A DNA stretch of 31,051 nucleotides from an uncultured Bacilli bacterium (GCA_949280095.1 CASDHD010000002.1:1-31051), one strand, 5' to 3'; shown: positions 1 to 6,848, counted from the stretch's first letter. Program-made: numbers and translations. The notes: a model not told the origin generated them from the letters alone.

Positions 1-39
1 ACGAGCAAACCCTTATTGTATCTAGGTTAGCTCGTTTTT
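1..39 (+). terminator. Rho-independent terminator of a gene left of the window
   Basis: ACGAGC at 1-6 pairs with GCTCGT at 30-35, and AACC at 8-11 pairs with GGTT at 25-28 with one A-A mismatch between them. A run of five T follows at 35-39. The gene it would end lies outside the window, so its left arm may be incomplete. Confidence 0.5.
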
Positions 40-188
40 GCTGCAAAAGTAAAGAATTATACAAGACAATAAATATGAATTCAATAAAAAGAGGCAATTA
101 ATTAATAAAGTACACATGAATAACAAGAACTATGTTACAACTTTTTAGGGAATGGTATGTGAGAACAATTTATATGGAATTTTAAAGA

Positions 189-563
189 CATTTTAACATC
201 AATGAAGAATTTTTAGAATCTTTTGCGACTTACAAAATGAATTAGAAAAAATCAGCCAAGCTTTTACGAAACTTGCACTAGTAGAAAAATTAAAAAATAT
301 ATACGAACTAAGTTTAACGGCAGAAAAACTACTTACCTATACAGAATTAAATTCCGATTTGGATTTCTTCTTCAATATAAAAATAGTGTATGCTCAAAAA
401 AAGTAAATTAGAGGAATTAAAAAGAGGATTAAACGAAGAAATTTTATAACAAAATATTACTTTAGAAGCATTTTCTATTGTTAGTGTTGAATTAGCCAAA
501 GAAATTATGGAAAACGCTTTCGATTATTTAGAAATTATAATCCAATCAAAAACCAAAAATTAG
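189..563 (+). pseudogene. Decayed coding remnant of unknown identity
   Basis: The 606 bases left of the ribosomal genes contain no intact gene. On the plus strand, three open segments follow each other in different frames and read like one helical, charged protein. The first runs 189-245 (starts HFNINEEF, then a stop). The second runs 230-406 (contains LEKISQAFTKLALVEKLKN, ending at a stop just after a run of seven A). The third runs 402-563 (contains KLEELKRGLNEEIL, then an in-frame TAA, then AFSIVSVELAKEIMENAF). The composition looks coding. The broken frames suggest either decay or homopolymer errors in the assembly. I do not recognise the family. Confidence 0.42.
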
Positions 564-575
564 TTTTAACCCAAA

Positions 576-604
576 CAAAAAGAGTAGATTTTCTCTACCC
601 TCAT
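576..604 (-). terminator. Terminator of the rplJL transcript
   Basis: On the minus strand GGGTAGA, loop GAAAA, TCTACTC forms a seven-pair stem with one G-U pair, followed by TTTTTG. It starts three bases after the rplL stop codon, so transcription ends directly after rplL and does not run into an rpoB gene. Confidence 0.75.
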
Positions 605-606
605 AA

Positions 607-978
607 TTAAGCTAGTTCGATTTCTGCTCCAGCTTCTTCAAGTTGTGCTTTAATTTGATTTGCTTCATCAGCAGGAACGTTTTCTTTAACATTTCCTCCA
701 TTATCAGCTAGTGCTTTTGCTTCAACAAGTCCAAGACCAGTAATTTCTTTTAATAATTTAATAACAGCAATTTTGTTTCCTCCAGCATTCTTAAGAACTA
801 CTGTTTTAGAACTAGATCCTGCATCTTCAGCTGCTCCAGCAGCAGGTGCAGCAGCTACAGCAACAGCACTTGGATCTACTCCAAATTCTTCTTTCATTGC
901 ATCTACTAATTCTTTTACTTCAAGAATAGTCATTTCTTTTAAAGCACTAATAAAATCATCTTTTGTTATTTTAGCCAT
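607..978 (-). CDS. rplL: 50S ribosomal protein L7/L12
   Basis: This is the 123-residue stalk protein of the large ribosomal subunit, which forms dimers on L10 and recruits translation GTPases. The N-terminal dimerisation helix region (about residues 1-35, with LEVKELVDAMKEEFGV) is followed by an Ala/Gly-rich hinge (about 40-55) and the C-terminal globular domain with NKIAVIKLLKEITGLGLVEA, all typical and of normal length. A GGAGG site lies 9 bases before the ATG. It is 19 bases downstream of rplJ and shares its transcript, controlled by the L10 leader at 1505-1640. A terminator follows at once; rpoB, the usual neighbour in Bacilli, does not. Confidence 0.97.
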   Translation of the reverse strand: MAKITKDDFISALKEMTILEVKELVDAMKEEFGVDPSAVAVAAAPAAGAAEDAGSSSKTVVLKNAGGNKIAVIKLLKEITGLGLVEAKALADNGGNVKENVPADEANQIKAQLEEAGAEIELA

Positions 979-997
979 TTTTCTTTCCTCCTATAAA

Positions 998-1492
998 TTA
1001 ATTTTCTTCTAATTGTTCAGCATATAAGTTTAAACCTATAGCTAAATCTCTAACATATTGCATCATACCACCAGCAAGCATAGTAAGTAATCCTTCTCTT
1101 GATGGGATATTAGCATATTCACGAATGGTATCAATATTAGCAACATCGCCACTTATAATACCAACACGAATATCAAGTTTATCATTTTCTTTCGCAAAAT
1201 CAGCGATAACCTTGATTGGTTCTAGTAAGTCTTTACCAAAAAGAATTGCATTTGGTCCTTCTAGAAAGCCTTCTAGATTAAGATTCAAATCGTCTAAAGA
1301 TCTTTTAAGTAATGTATTTTTATATACTTTAACTTCAGCATTTGCATCTCTTAATTTATTTCTTAATGAACTTAAATCTGAAACTGTTAAACCTTGATAT
1401 TGAAATAAAATAACAGATTCACTATTTTTAATTTTATCCGTAATCTCAGCTACAATTTCTTTTTTCTCATTAAGAACTTTTTGACTTGCCAT
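998..1492 (-). CDS. rplJ: 50S ribosomal protein L10
   Basis: This 164-residue protein anchors L7/L12 dimers to 23S rRNA at the stalk base. The N-terminal RNA-binding domain carries the family pattern SESVILFQYQGLTVSDLSSLR and VYKNTLLKRSL (about residues 24-68), followed by GPNAILFGKD. The C-terminal helix (LAIGLNLYAEQLEEN) is the L7/L12 docking helix. GGAGG precedes the ATG by about 6 bases. The L10-L12 complex is known in Firmicutes to repress this mRNA through a structured leader, which is present here directly upstream. Confidence 0.96.
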   Translation of the reverse strand: MASQKVLNEKKEIVAEITDKIKNSESVILFQYQGLTVSDLSSLRNKLRDANAEVKVYKNTLLKRSLDDLNLNLEGFLEGPNAILFGKDLLEPIKVIADFAKENDKLDIRVGIISGDVANIDTIREYANIPSREGLLTMLAGGMMQYVRDLAIGLNLYAEQLEEN

Positions 1493-1504
1493 ATAATCCT
1501 CCTT

Positions 1505-1640
1505 TATCTTTTCATTAGAAAAGCTCTTTTCTAGAGGAAAAAGAGCTTATAAAATTATAAGTTTTCGTTTTCCCTCGGTAGGATAATTAAGAATTACATC
1601 CCCTACTGTCTTTGGTAAAATTCGCTTTTCTAATTGTATT
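1505..1640 (-). ncRNA. L10 leader (ribosomal protein L10 autoregulatory RNA)
   Basis: On the minus strand the leader between rplA and rplJ contains ACCAAAGACAGTAGG and then CCTACCGAGG about 18 bases later. These are the two conserved halves of the Firmicute L10 leader, the mRNA site bound by the L10-L12 complex. A strong hairpin follows (see the terminator at 1511-1548). The transcript would start near 1631 from the promoter at 1638-1666. The motif match is direct; the regulation is inferred from the family. Confidence 0.85.
1511..1548 (-). terminator. Attenuator hairpin of the L10 leader
   Basis: Positions 1539-1548 and 1521-1530 form a perfect ten-base inverted repeat (minus strand AAGCTCTTTT / AAAAGAGCTT), followed by TTCT. 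It lies between the L10-binding motif and the rplJ start, where Firmicute L10 leaders place their transcription attenuator. The T run is short, so termination is probably partial. Confidence 0.65.
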
Positions 1641-1666
1641 ATATTAAAAACACTCTTAAATGTCAA
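1638..1666 (-). promoter_or_regulatory. Sigma-A consensus promoter for rplJL inside the end of rplA
   Basis: On the minus strand TTGACA (1666-1661) and TATAAT (1643-1638) are both perfect and separated by exactly 17 bases. The -35 box lies in the last codons of rplA (stop at 1656). The start point would be near 1631, giving a leader of about 140 bases that contains the whole L10 motif. Confidence 0.9.
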
Positions 1667-2354
1667 AAGAATTTTTATCTACCCTAATTCCAGGGCCCAT
1701 GGTAGAAGCAACAGAAATAGATTTTATAAATTTTCCTTTAACACTTGCAGGTTTCAATTTAGAAATTGTCGTAACAATATACTCTAAATTTTCTTGTAAT
1801 TTAGCTTCATCAAAAGAAACTTTCCCAACAACGCTATGAATATTTCCGTATGTGTCAGTTTTATAACTAACCATACCTTTTTTAACGTCTTCAATAGCAC
1901 TTACTACATTCATAGTTACGGTATTTGTTTTAGGATTTGGCATTAAACCTTTAGGTCCTAAAATCTTACCAATTTTACCAAGTTCTGGCATCATATCTGG
2001 AGTTGCAATGATAACATCATAATCAAACCAATTTTCTTTTTGGATTTTTTCAATCATGTCTTTATCTCCAACATAATCAGCACCTGCATTTTTTGCAGCT
2101 TCAGCTTGGGCACCTTTAGCAATTACTAAAATCTTCTTTGTTTTTCCTGTACCATTTGGAAGTACAAAAGAACCTCTTAATTGTTGATCAGCTTTTTTAG
2201 GATCAACATTAAGTTTAATAGCAACATCAACAGTACTATCAAATTTAGTAATTGAAGTTTCTTTTACTAATTTTATTGCTTCACTTACAGAATATTCTTT
2301 ATTTTTTTCTACATTCTTAGAAGCTTCCACATATTTCTTTCCAAACTTCTTCAT
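1656..2354 (-). CDS. rplA: 50S ribosomal protein L1
   Basis: A 232-residue L1-stalk protein that binds 23S rRNA helices 76-78 and also represses its own operon by binding a copy of that site in the mRNA. The family signature MMPELGKIGKILGPKGLMPNP is present near residues 120-140, as are the N-terminal KKYVEASKNV and the C-terminal SVASTMGPGIRVD. Length is normal. AGGAGG lies 6-7 bases before the ATG. It sits 62 bases downstream of rplK; the L1 operator at 3045-3079 precedes both. Its last codons contain the rplJL promoter. Confidence 0.96.
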   Translation of the reverse strand: MKKFGKKYVEASKNVEKNKEYSVSEAIKLVKETSITKFDSTVDVAIKLNVDPKKADQQLRGSFVLPNGTGKTKKILVIAKGAQAEAAKNAGADYVGDKDMIEKIQKENWFDYDVIIATPDMMPELGKIGKILGPKGLMPNPKTNTVTMNVVSAIEDVKKGMVSYKTDTYGNIHSVVGKVSFDEAKLQENLEYIVTTISKLKPASVKGKFIKSISVASTMGPGIRVDKNSFDI

Positions 2355-2416
2355 AATTTCCTCCTAACTGTGGTTTATTAGCGGACTCTTTTTTATTTTC
2401 TCAATCATTTAAATTA

Positions 2417-3010
2417 TTATTCTTCAGTTGATTCTTCTTGTTCATCAGCAACTGGCACTTCTACATTGCCACTGGCAAGTTCTTGTGCTTCGGCTTCCAT
2501 TTCTGCTAGTTCTTCATCTCTTTTAGCCATTTCTACTTCATGTGCTTTTGCTTCTTTTGCTTGTTCAGCCAATTCAGCATCATTTACACCTTGAATAGCA
2601 ATACCCATATTTCTTGCAGTTCCTTCAATGATATTCATTGCAGACTCTACATCATAAGCATTTAAATCAGGTAATTTAACCTCAGCAATTTTTCTAAGGT
2701 CTTCTTTTGTAATAGTAGCAACAATTTCGTTTGCTCCTTTTTTACTTCCTTTACCGATTTTAGCAGCTTTCTTAAGCAAGAACCCAGCAGGTGCTGTTTT
2801 TATAACAAAATCGAATGTTCTATCCTCATAAACTGAAATTTCACAAGGAACGATATCGCCCATTTTATCACGAGTTTGTTCATTGAATTTAGAACAGAAA
2901 TCTTGAATATTGATTCCTGCAGGTCCTAAACATGTTCCAACTGGTGGAGCGGGTGTAGCCTTTCCTGCTTCGATTTGCAATTTTATTTTCTTTACGACTT
3001 CTTTAGCCAC
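2417..3010 (-). CDS. rplK: 50S ribosomal protein L11 with an acidic C-terminal extension
   Basis: L11 is the GTPase-centre protein of the 50S subunit. Residues 1-141 match the family (VVKKIKLQIEAGKATPAPPVG, GLAxGINIQDFC-like segment, KTAPAGFLLKKAA, and the C-terminal AMNIIEGTARNMGI). The start is GTG at 3010: AGGAGG at 3024-3019 lies 8 bases before it, whereas the upstream GTG at 3019 overlaps the ribosome binding site and would add only three residues. The protein is 197 residues, about 55 longer than the usual 141. The extension is Glu/Ala-rich and predicted helical (for example RDEELAEMEAEAQELASG), ending in EEQEESTEE. The gene is first in the rplKA transcript. Confidence 0.94.
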   Translation of the reverse strand: MAKEVVKKIKLQIEAGKATPAPPVGTCLGPAGINIQDFCSKFNEQTRDKMGDIVPCEISVYEDRTFDFVIKTAPAGFLLKKAAKIGKGSKKGANEIVATITKEDLRKIAEVKLPDLNAYDVESAMNIIEGTARNMGIAIQGVNDAELAEQAKEAKAHEVEMAKRDEELAEMEAEAQELASGNVEVPVADEQEESTEE

Positions 3011-3044
3011 GAAAAACACCTCCTATATAAAAATATTCTTCGTT

Positions 3045-3079
3045 AGTGGTCTTGGGCAAATCCGCATTTCCCTCCCACT
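3045..3079 (-). promoter_or_regulatory. L1-binding operator in the rplKA leader
   Basis: On the minus strand AGTGG (3079-3075) pairs with CCACT (3049-3045). Inside it lie the GGGAGGG and GCCCAAGACC strands with an inner AAAT/ATTT stem. The pattern GTGGGAGG, then CC, then AAGACCAC copies the L1-binding helix of 23S rRNA, where the strands are GTGGGAGG and GACCTT with CCAC. L1 is known to repress rplK-rplA by binding such mRNA mimics; the assignment here is by motif and position. Confidence 0.75.
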
Positions 3080-3091
3080 TAACAGCAATCT

Positions 3092-3120
3092 AATATAACA
3101 TATGCGATTGCACTTAAGAT
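3092..3120 (-). promoter_or_regulatory. Probable extended -10 promoter of rplKA
   Basis: On the minus strand TGTTATATT provides an extended -10 (TATATT at 3097-3092 preceded by TGT). The -35 region (ATCTTA at 3120-3115, 17 bases away) is poor. The start point would fall near 3085, placing the L1 operator at the very 5' end of the mRNA. Confidence 0.45.
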
Positions 3121-3123
3121 AAT

Positions 3124-3155
3124 AGCATAAAAAAAGAGTGTTTACAACTCTTTTT
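3124..3155 (-). terminator. Terminator upstream of rplKA
   Basis: AAAAAGAGT at 3131-3139 and ACTCTTTTT at 3147-3155 form a nine-pair stem with a seven-base loop. On the minus strand it is followed by TTTTATG, so the right-hand transcript (secE-nusG and the gene at 3251-3907) would end here and rplKA would be transcribed on its own. Confidence 0.7.
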
Positions 3156-3250
3156 CAACTCTTTTTTTACAATCATCATATTAATGCAATGTAACAATTC
3201 TAATAATAGTATGAATAGTATTGCCAAGAAAAAATTGTTTTCTAGCCAAT

Positions 3251-3907
3251 TTATTTTTTTAAGTCCAACAACAATAGCTCATCATAATCTATTTCTCCAA
3301 AAAAAGGCTTTAAATCATCTAGGGCTCTGTTTGCTTGTTTTAGAAATACTTATTCTATCTATTTCTTCAAAAGCCAAACATTCTATTACTTCCGAATAAT
3401 ATTCTAAATCTGACTTTCTACCCGCATTTAATTGCTTATATTTCTTATATTTTAATAATTCCTGAAATTTCTTTTCTAGCTCATATACTGATATTTCGCT
3501 AACATCTAAAGATAACATTTGTTGTAATTCTTTTTGAGGATTTTCAACAGACGGCTCAAATTCAAAAGGAATTGGATTTTTCAACTGCTGAATTACAGAT
3601 CCATCATCTTCTAATAATAAATCAATCAATTTTACTAATTTAGTATCTTTATATTCATTATAACTATACTCAAAAATTTCCTCATCAGGATATTCCCCAC
3701 GGCCATCTTTCATTCCTACATATTTTTCTTTATATTCTACAAAATGAATATCATGCATTAAATGACTGCATGAATTTCCTCGATAATTATGCTGAATAAT
3801 CTCGCCACAATCATATAAAATTTTTCGTTTTAATGCCATTAATTTTTCTCGTTCATAGGTAACTTGATATTTTACCATTTCATTATCTTGTTTTCTATAT
3901 AAACCAT
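3251..3907 (-). pseudogene. Unknown protein gene with two opposite frame changes
   Basis: The main open frame is 3315-3878 (187 residues, ending SKTSKQSPR). It looks truly coding: charged, with a CGEIIQHNYRGNSCSHLMHDIHF segment that has Cys and His residues, and helices toward the C-terminus. Both ends fit better in another frame. A ribosome binding site (GGGAG) precedes ATG at 3907, which opens an 11-codon frame (MVYIENKIMKW) whose TAA overlaps the ATG at 3878. Past residue about 178, the other frame continues as ALDDLKPFFGEIDYDELLL and stops at 3251-3253. The 3907 and 3251 ends share one frame, so two compensating single-base changes would explain it, as decay or assembly error. I do not recognise the family. 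It lies between nusG and the rplK terminator. Confidence 0.6.
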
Positions 3908-3961
3908 TTTTTTATCTCCCTAAATACATTTTAACAAAAAAAGAATCGAATAATCAATCCT

Positions 3962-4492
3962 TTATTTACTTACTTGGAATAATTCAACCTCAACAGGAGT
4001 CTCTTGTCCGAACAGATCAATTAATACAACTAACTTGCTATTTTCCATATCAACAGAATCAATAGTACCCATCATACCCTTAAATGGACCATCAATGACA
4101 TTAACTTTTTCTCCGACTTTAAGTTCTGCTTCCACATCAACTCGGCTCATTCCCATATTAACAAGAATACGATCAACTTCATTAGGAAGAAGCGGTGTAG
4201 GCTTAGCCCCTTTTCCAGAAGAACCAATAAATCCTGTAACACCTGGTGTATTACGAACCGCATACCACGCTTCATCACTCATAACCATTTCCACAAAAAC
4301 ATACCCAGGAAACATCTTTTTCGTTTTTTCTTTTTGTACACCATCTTTTATTTCTACTTCTGTTGTAGTAGGAATAATAACACGAAAAATATTTTCTTGC
4401 ATACCCATAGATTCAGTACGCGCTTCTAATTTTTCTTTAACATTATCTTCATGTCCAACATATGTTGTAATAACATACCATAACTTTTCCAT
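3962..4492 (-). CDS. nusG: Transcription termination/antitermination factor NusG
   Basis: A 176-residue elongation factor that binds RNA polymerase and links it to pausing, termination or ribosomes. The N-terminal NGN domain (LWYVITTYVGHEDNVKEKLE; KMFPGYVFVEMVM; WYAVRNTPGVTGFIG) is followed by a C-terminal KOW domain (KVNVIDGPFKGMMGTIDSVD, about residues 122-141). Length is normal. The ATG at 4492 overlaps the secE stop codon (TAATG), so translation is probably coupled. secE-nusG is the standard pair. Confidence 0.96.
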   Translation of the reverse strand: MEKLWYVITTYVGHEDNVKEKLEARTESMGMQENIFRVIIPTTTEVEIKDGVQKEKTKKMFPGYVFVEMVMSDEAWYAVRNTPGVTGFIGSSGKGAKPTPLLPNEVDRILVNMGMSRVDVEAELKVGEKVNVIDGPFKGMMGTIDSVDMENSKLVVLIDLFGQETPVEVELFQVSK

Positions 4493-4713
4493 TAATTAAA
4501 CACCCCTTTTATTACAGATAAGCCTAAATCTAAAAGTTGAAAGAAAACAACAACTACAATACATAAAACTAAAGTAGCCGCAGAATACTTAAGAACTTCT
4601 TTTCTACTTGGCCAAGAAACTTTTTTTAGTTCTAATCTTATTCCTTTAAATAATCCTTCTTTTTTACTTGTATTTTTTTTCTTTTTTGCTTTTGCATCTT
4701 TTTTCTTTGGCAT
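4492..4713 (-). CDS. secE: Preprotein translocase subunit SecE
   Basis: A 73-residue subunit of the SecYEG channel. The N-terminus is very Lys-rich (MPKKKDAKAKKKK), followed by the SecE signature LKKVSWPSRKEVLKYSAATL and one transmembrane helix (about residues 46-66). The ATG at 4713 is preferred: GGAG lies 8 bases upstream, while the ATG at 4746 would add an unlikely 11-residue leader and has no ribosome binding site. The stop overlaps the nusG start. rpmG, which usually lies just upstream in Bacilli, is not here. Confidence 0.93.
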   Translation of the reverse strand: MPKKKDAKAKKKKNTSKKEGLFKGIRLELKKVSWPSRKEVLKYSAATLVLCIVVVVFFQLLDLGLSVIKGVFN

Positions 4714-4817
4714 CCCAAAAACTCCTTTTTTCCAAATAAAAAACACTTTCGTGTTTCGTTAAAATTAATTTATCACAATAACTTATAAAAATCAATAGAT
4801 TTTCGCAAGAATTCTAA

Positions 4818-5045
4818 TTATCTTATAGCTTGGATTTCATACTCATTAAGCGTTCCAAATATTTTTTTAACAAAAGTAATTTCATAACCCATATCCTTTA
4901 AAGTTTTAGCAGTATTTAATACTTTTTTACTTTCTAATAAAACCTCCACTTTTTCAAAATTATCTACTATTGTCATTTCTTTTTCCTCAAGATAACATAT
5001 TCCATTTGTTTCATCTACTAAAAATATTGTGTAATAAATATCCAT
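4818..5045 (-). CDS. Small unknown protein between the sigma factor and secE
   Basis: A 75-residue protein beginning MDIYYTIFLVDETNGICYL and ending in TLNEYEIQAIR. It is predicted to be a small alpha/beta protein with no signal peptide or membrane segment. GGGGGA lies about 10 bases before the ATG. It starts 25 bases after the sigma factor gene, so the two are probably cotranscribed. It occupies the position of rpmG in Bacillus but has none of the Cys pairs of L33, so it is not that gene. Family not recognised. Confidence 0.7.
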   Translation of the reverse strand: MDIYYTIFLVDETNGICYLEEKEMTIVDNFEKVEVLLESKKVLNTAKTLKDMGYEITFVKKIFGTLNEYEIQAIR

Positions 5046-5070
5046 GACTCTTTATCCCCCTTATTAAGTC

Positions 5071-5694
5071 CTAAACGTTCTCGCGTTCTTTCAAAATATT
5101 TTTTATTTTATTCTTTAATCTTTGAATCGTATTATCAATTTGTTTTGAAGATTTACCAAGTGTCTTTGCTATATCATGATAATCCATCCCTGAAATCAAT
5201 AACTTATACACTTCATATTCACTAGAAGATAAAGACTTCTCAATAAATTCTAGTAATTCATCAAATTCTTCATCTTTAGTAATATTAACTAAAGGATCAT
5301 TTTTATTATTATCACTAATTGCATCCTTTAAAGGTAAATTATATTCTTCATACACATGATCCAAAGATAAACTATCCAAAAGAATTTTATTCTTAATTCT
5401 TCTTGCCTTTTTTATCGTATTTTGAAGCCTTCTATCCACACACAATGTGATAAAAGTAGCCATAGAAGAATTTTTATCTTCTTGATAAGACTGCAAAGCA
5501 TCTGAAAAACCCACTAATGCTTCTTGATATAAATCTTTATATTCAAAACCATGCTTCATTGCTGAAAAAGCATACTTCTTAATTTCAATATCAATAATAT
5601 ATTTATATTTCATAAAAAGCATATCTTTTGCATCTTCATCAGATTCACAAATCAAAGAATATAATTCTCCATCAGAATATTCTTCGTAGCTCAT
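5071..5694 (-). CDS. sigH: RNA polymerase sigma-70 family factor, SigH (Spo0H)-like
   Basis: A 207-residue sigma factor. Region 2 is visible as LYQEALVGFSDALQSYQ and MATFITLCVDRRLQNTIKKA (about residues 53-102), with core-binding and -10 recognition helices. The C-terminal region 4 helix-turn-helix is MDYHDIAKTLGKSSKQIDNT (about 170-190). The middle is short, as in SigH and not in SigA. The order rlmB-sigma-secE-nusG-rplK is the same as in Bacillus, where the gene is sigH (218 residues). Sequence supports the sigma-70 family; position supports SigH. Whether it controls sporulation, competence or other stress genes here cannot be seen. Confidence 0.85.
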   Translation of the reverse strand: MSYEEYSDGELYSLICESDEDAKDMLFMKYKYIIDIEIKKYAFSAMKHGFEYKDLYQEALVGFSDALQSYQEDKNSSMATFITLCVDRRLQNTIKKARRIKNKILLDSLSLDHVYEEYNLPLKDAISDNNKNDPLVNITKDEEFDELLEFIEKSLSSSEYEVYKLLISGMDYHDIAKTLGKSSKQIDNTIQRLKNKIKNILKERENV

Positions 5695-5707
5695 TAAGAA
5701 CGCCCCC

Positions 5708-6379
5708 TTATTTCATTTTAAAAATCAAAATTCCTGCAGCAACACTTGCATTTAAACTATTAACTTTTCCCGACATAGGGATGCTTACCTTAACATCCGT
5801 AATATTTTCTACCACATTACTAATGCCTTTCCCTTCATTTCCAATCACTAAAATTTTCTTATCAGCATAATCAACCGTTTCATAATTCTCACCATCCATA
5901 AAAGCAGAATAAACAAAATAGTTCTCTTTTTGCAATTTTTTAAGTGTTTCACATAAATTATTCACTAAAATTACCTTTACACGATCAAGAGCACCAACAC
6001 TTGTTTTCATAACGATATCATTAACCCTTACACTACGATCTTTTGGAATAAGAATAGATTTCACTCCTGCTGCCTCGCAAGTTCTTATAATCGCACCAAA
6101 GTTATGTACATCTTCCAAATGATCCAATGCTACAATAAAATTCTCCTCTAATACACTTTCCAAAGAAGAATACTCAAATGAATCCATGTCAATAACAATG
6201 CCTTGATGATTTCTATCAACCATCTTATCCAACTGATATTTTGGTCTATAAAAATAATGAATATTATTTTTTTCTAAATAATCAATTATTTCCTTATCAC
6301 GAAAATTTTCCGTTAAATATACCCTTCTTATTTTTTTAGCCTCTACATCTTTTAACACATTTTTACCATAAACTAGCAT
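5708..6379 (-). CDS. rlmB: 23S rRNA 2'-O-ribose methyltransferase, RlmB/TrmH family
   Basis: A 223-residue SPOUT methyltransferase that modifies RNA ribose with S-adenosylmethionine. The N-terminal substrate-binding domain (about 1-70; VYGKNVLKDV) is followed by the SpoU motifs: LDHLEDVHNFGAIIRTCEAAGV (N and R present), VIGNEGKGISNVV, and IPMSGKVNSLNASVAAGI, which forms the SAM-binding knot. It matches B. subtilis YacO in position upstream of sigH and is slightly shorter than the usual 245. The sigma gene starts 13 bases after it. An extended -10 promoter lies just upstream (6405-6413). Confidence 0.9.
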   Translation of the reverse strand: MLVYGKNVLKDVEAKKIRRVYLTENFRDKEIIDYLEKNNIHYFYRPKYQLDKMVDRNHQGIVIDMDSFEYSSLESVLEENFIVALDHLEDVHNFGAIIRTCEAAGVKSILIPKDRSVRVNDIVMKTSVGALDRVKVILVNNLCETLKKLQKENYFVYSAFMDGENYETVDYADKKILVIGNEGKGISNVVENITDVKVSIPMSGKVNSLNASVAAGILIFKMK

Positions 6380-6404
6380 AAAAATCCCCTCCTAATTGCC
6401 ATGT

Positions 6405-6413
6405 ATTATAACA
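6405..6413 (-). promoter_or_regulatory. Extended -10 promoter of rlmB-sigH
   Basis: On the minus strand TGTTATAAT gives a perfect TATAAT (6410-6405) with the TGn extension. No good -35 is visible because the upstream bases form the terminator at 6414-6442. The leader before rlmB would be about 19 bases with an AGGAGGGG ribosome binding site. Confidence 0.6.
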
Positions 6414-6442
6414 CAAAAAAAGACTTTTTTCTAAAAATCTTT
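6414..6442 (-). terminator. Terminator overlapping the end of the 87-residue gene
   Basis: On the minus strand AAAGATTTTT, loop AGAA, AAAGTCTTT followed by TTTTG forms a hairpin with one T-G pair. Its left arm includes the last sense codons and stop of the gene at 6431-6694. Confidence 0.65.
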
Positions 6443-6694
6443 AGTTTCCGTATAATAATTAGCTTTTCCTAAGGAATTTCTAGCATTTCTACGATATGTT
6501 GTATCATAATTTCTAAAATCATTTTTCTTTACTAATTTTCTAGTGCTACTATATTCCATATTATTCTCATAACCATTAAATGTATATTCTTCTTCTACCT
6601 TAAATGGTGGTAAAAACGTTCCCATAGCAAACAAATCTACTGCCACCAAACAAGCTACAACATTTTTAGCAGTTCTTACATTTTTTATTCTCAT
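6431..6694 (-). CDS. Small exported or membrane-anchored unknown protein
   Basis: An 87-residue protein. Residues 11-30 (VVACLVAVDLFAMGTFLPPF) are hydrophobic after a basic N-terminus (MRIKNVRTAKN), consistent with a signal anchor or signal peptide. The remaining 55 residues are polar, rich in Asn, Tyr and Arg, with no recognisable domain. AGGAGG lies before the ATG, a strong promoter lies at 6733-6762, and a terminator overlaps the stop, so it is a single-gene transcript. Function unknown. Confidence 0.7.
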   Translation of the reverse strand: MRIKNVRTAKNVVACLVAVDLFAMGTFLPPFKVEEEYTFNGYENNMEYSSTRKLVKKNDFRNYDTTYRRNARNSLGKANYYTETKDF

Positions 6695-6732
6695 ATTTTA
6701 AACCTCCTTGCAATATTTTAAAATGTACATTC

Positions 6733-6762
6733 ATAATACAATTTTTAATCATTATATGTCAA
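6733..6762 (-). promoter_or_regulatory. Sigma-A promoter of the 87-residue gene
   Basis: On the minus strand a perfect TTGACA (6762-6757) is followed after 18 bases by TATTAT (6738-6733). The start codon lies about 39 bases downstream of the -10 box, with AGGAGG between. Confidence 0.75.
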
Positions 6763-6799
6763 CAAAAACAAAAAGGAACCAATAAAACCGTTCCTTTTT
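6763..6799 (-). terminator. Main terminator of the membrane/GGDEF operon
   Basis: AAAAAGGAAC at 6770-6779 and GTTCCTTTTT at 6790-6799 form a perfect ten-pair stem with a ten-base loop. On the minus strand TTTTTGTTTTTG follows. Confidence 0.8.
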
Positions 6800-6848
6800 A
6801 AGTATTACTTTTCAATATCGTTTAATACAAATTATATTAATTTGATAT

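Noticed and set aside
773..1012. Plus-strand open frames opposite rplL, rplJ, nusG and others
   Set aside because: They mirror conserved ribosomal or transcription genes, lack ribosome binding sites and have low-complexity composition caused by the coding bias of the true strand.
3184..3399. Plus-strand 71-residue open frame
   Set aside because: It lies opposite the C-terminal part of the minus-strand gene 3251-3907, has no ribosome binding site and an untypical composition.
4747..4817. A short rpmG (L33) gene expected upstream of secE
   Set aside because: The gap has stops in all frames and no Cys-x-x-Cys pairs; the 75-residue gene at 4818-5045 also lacks them.
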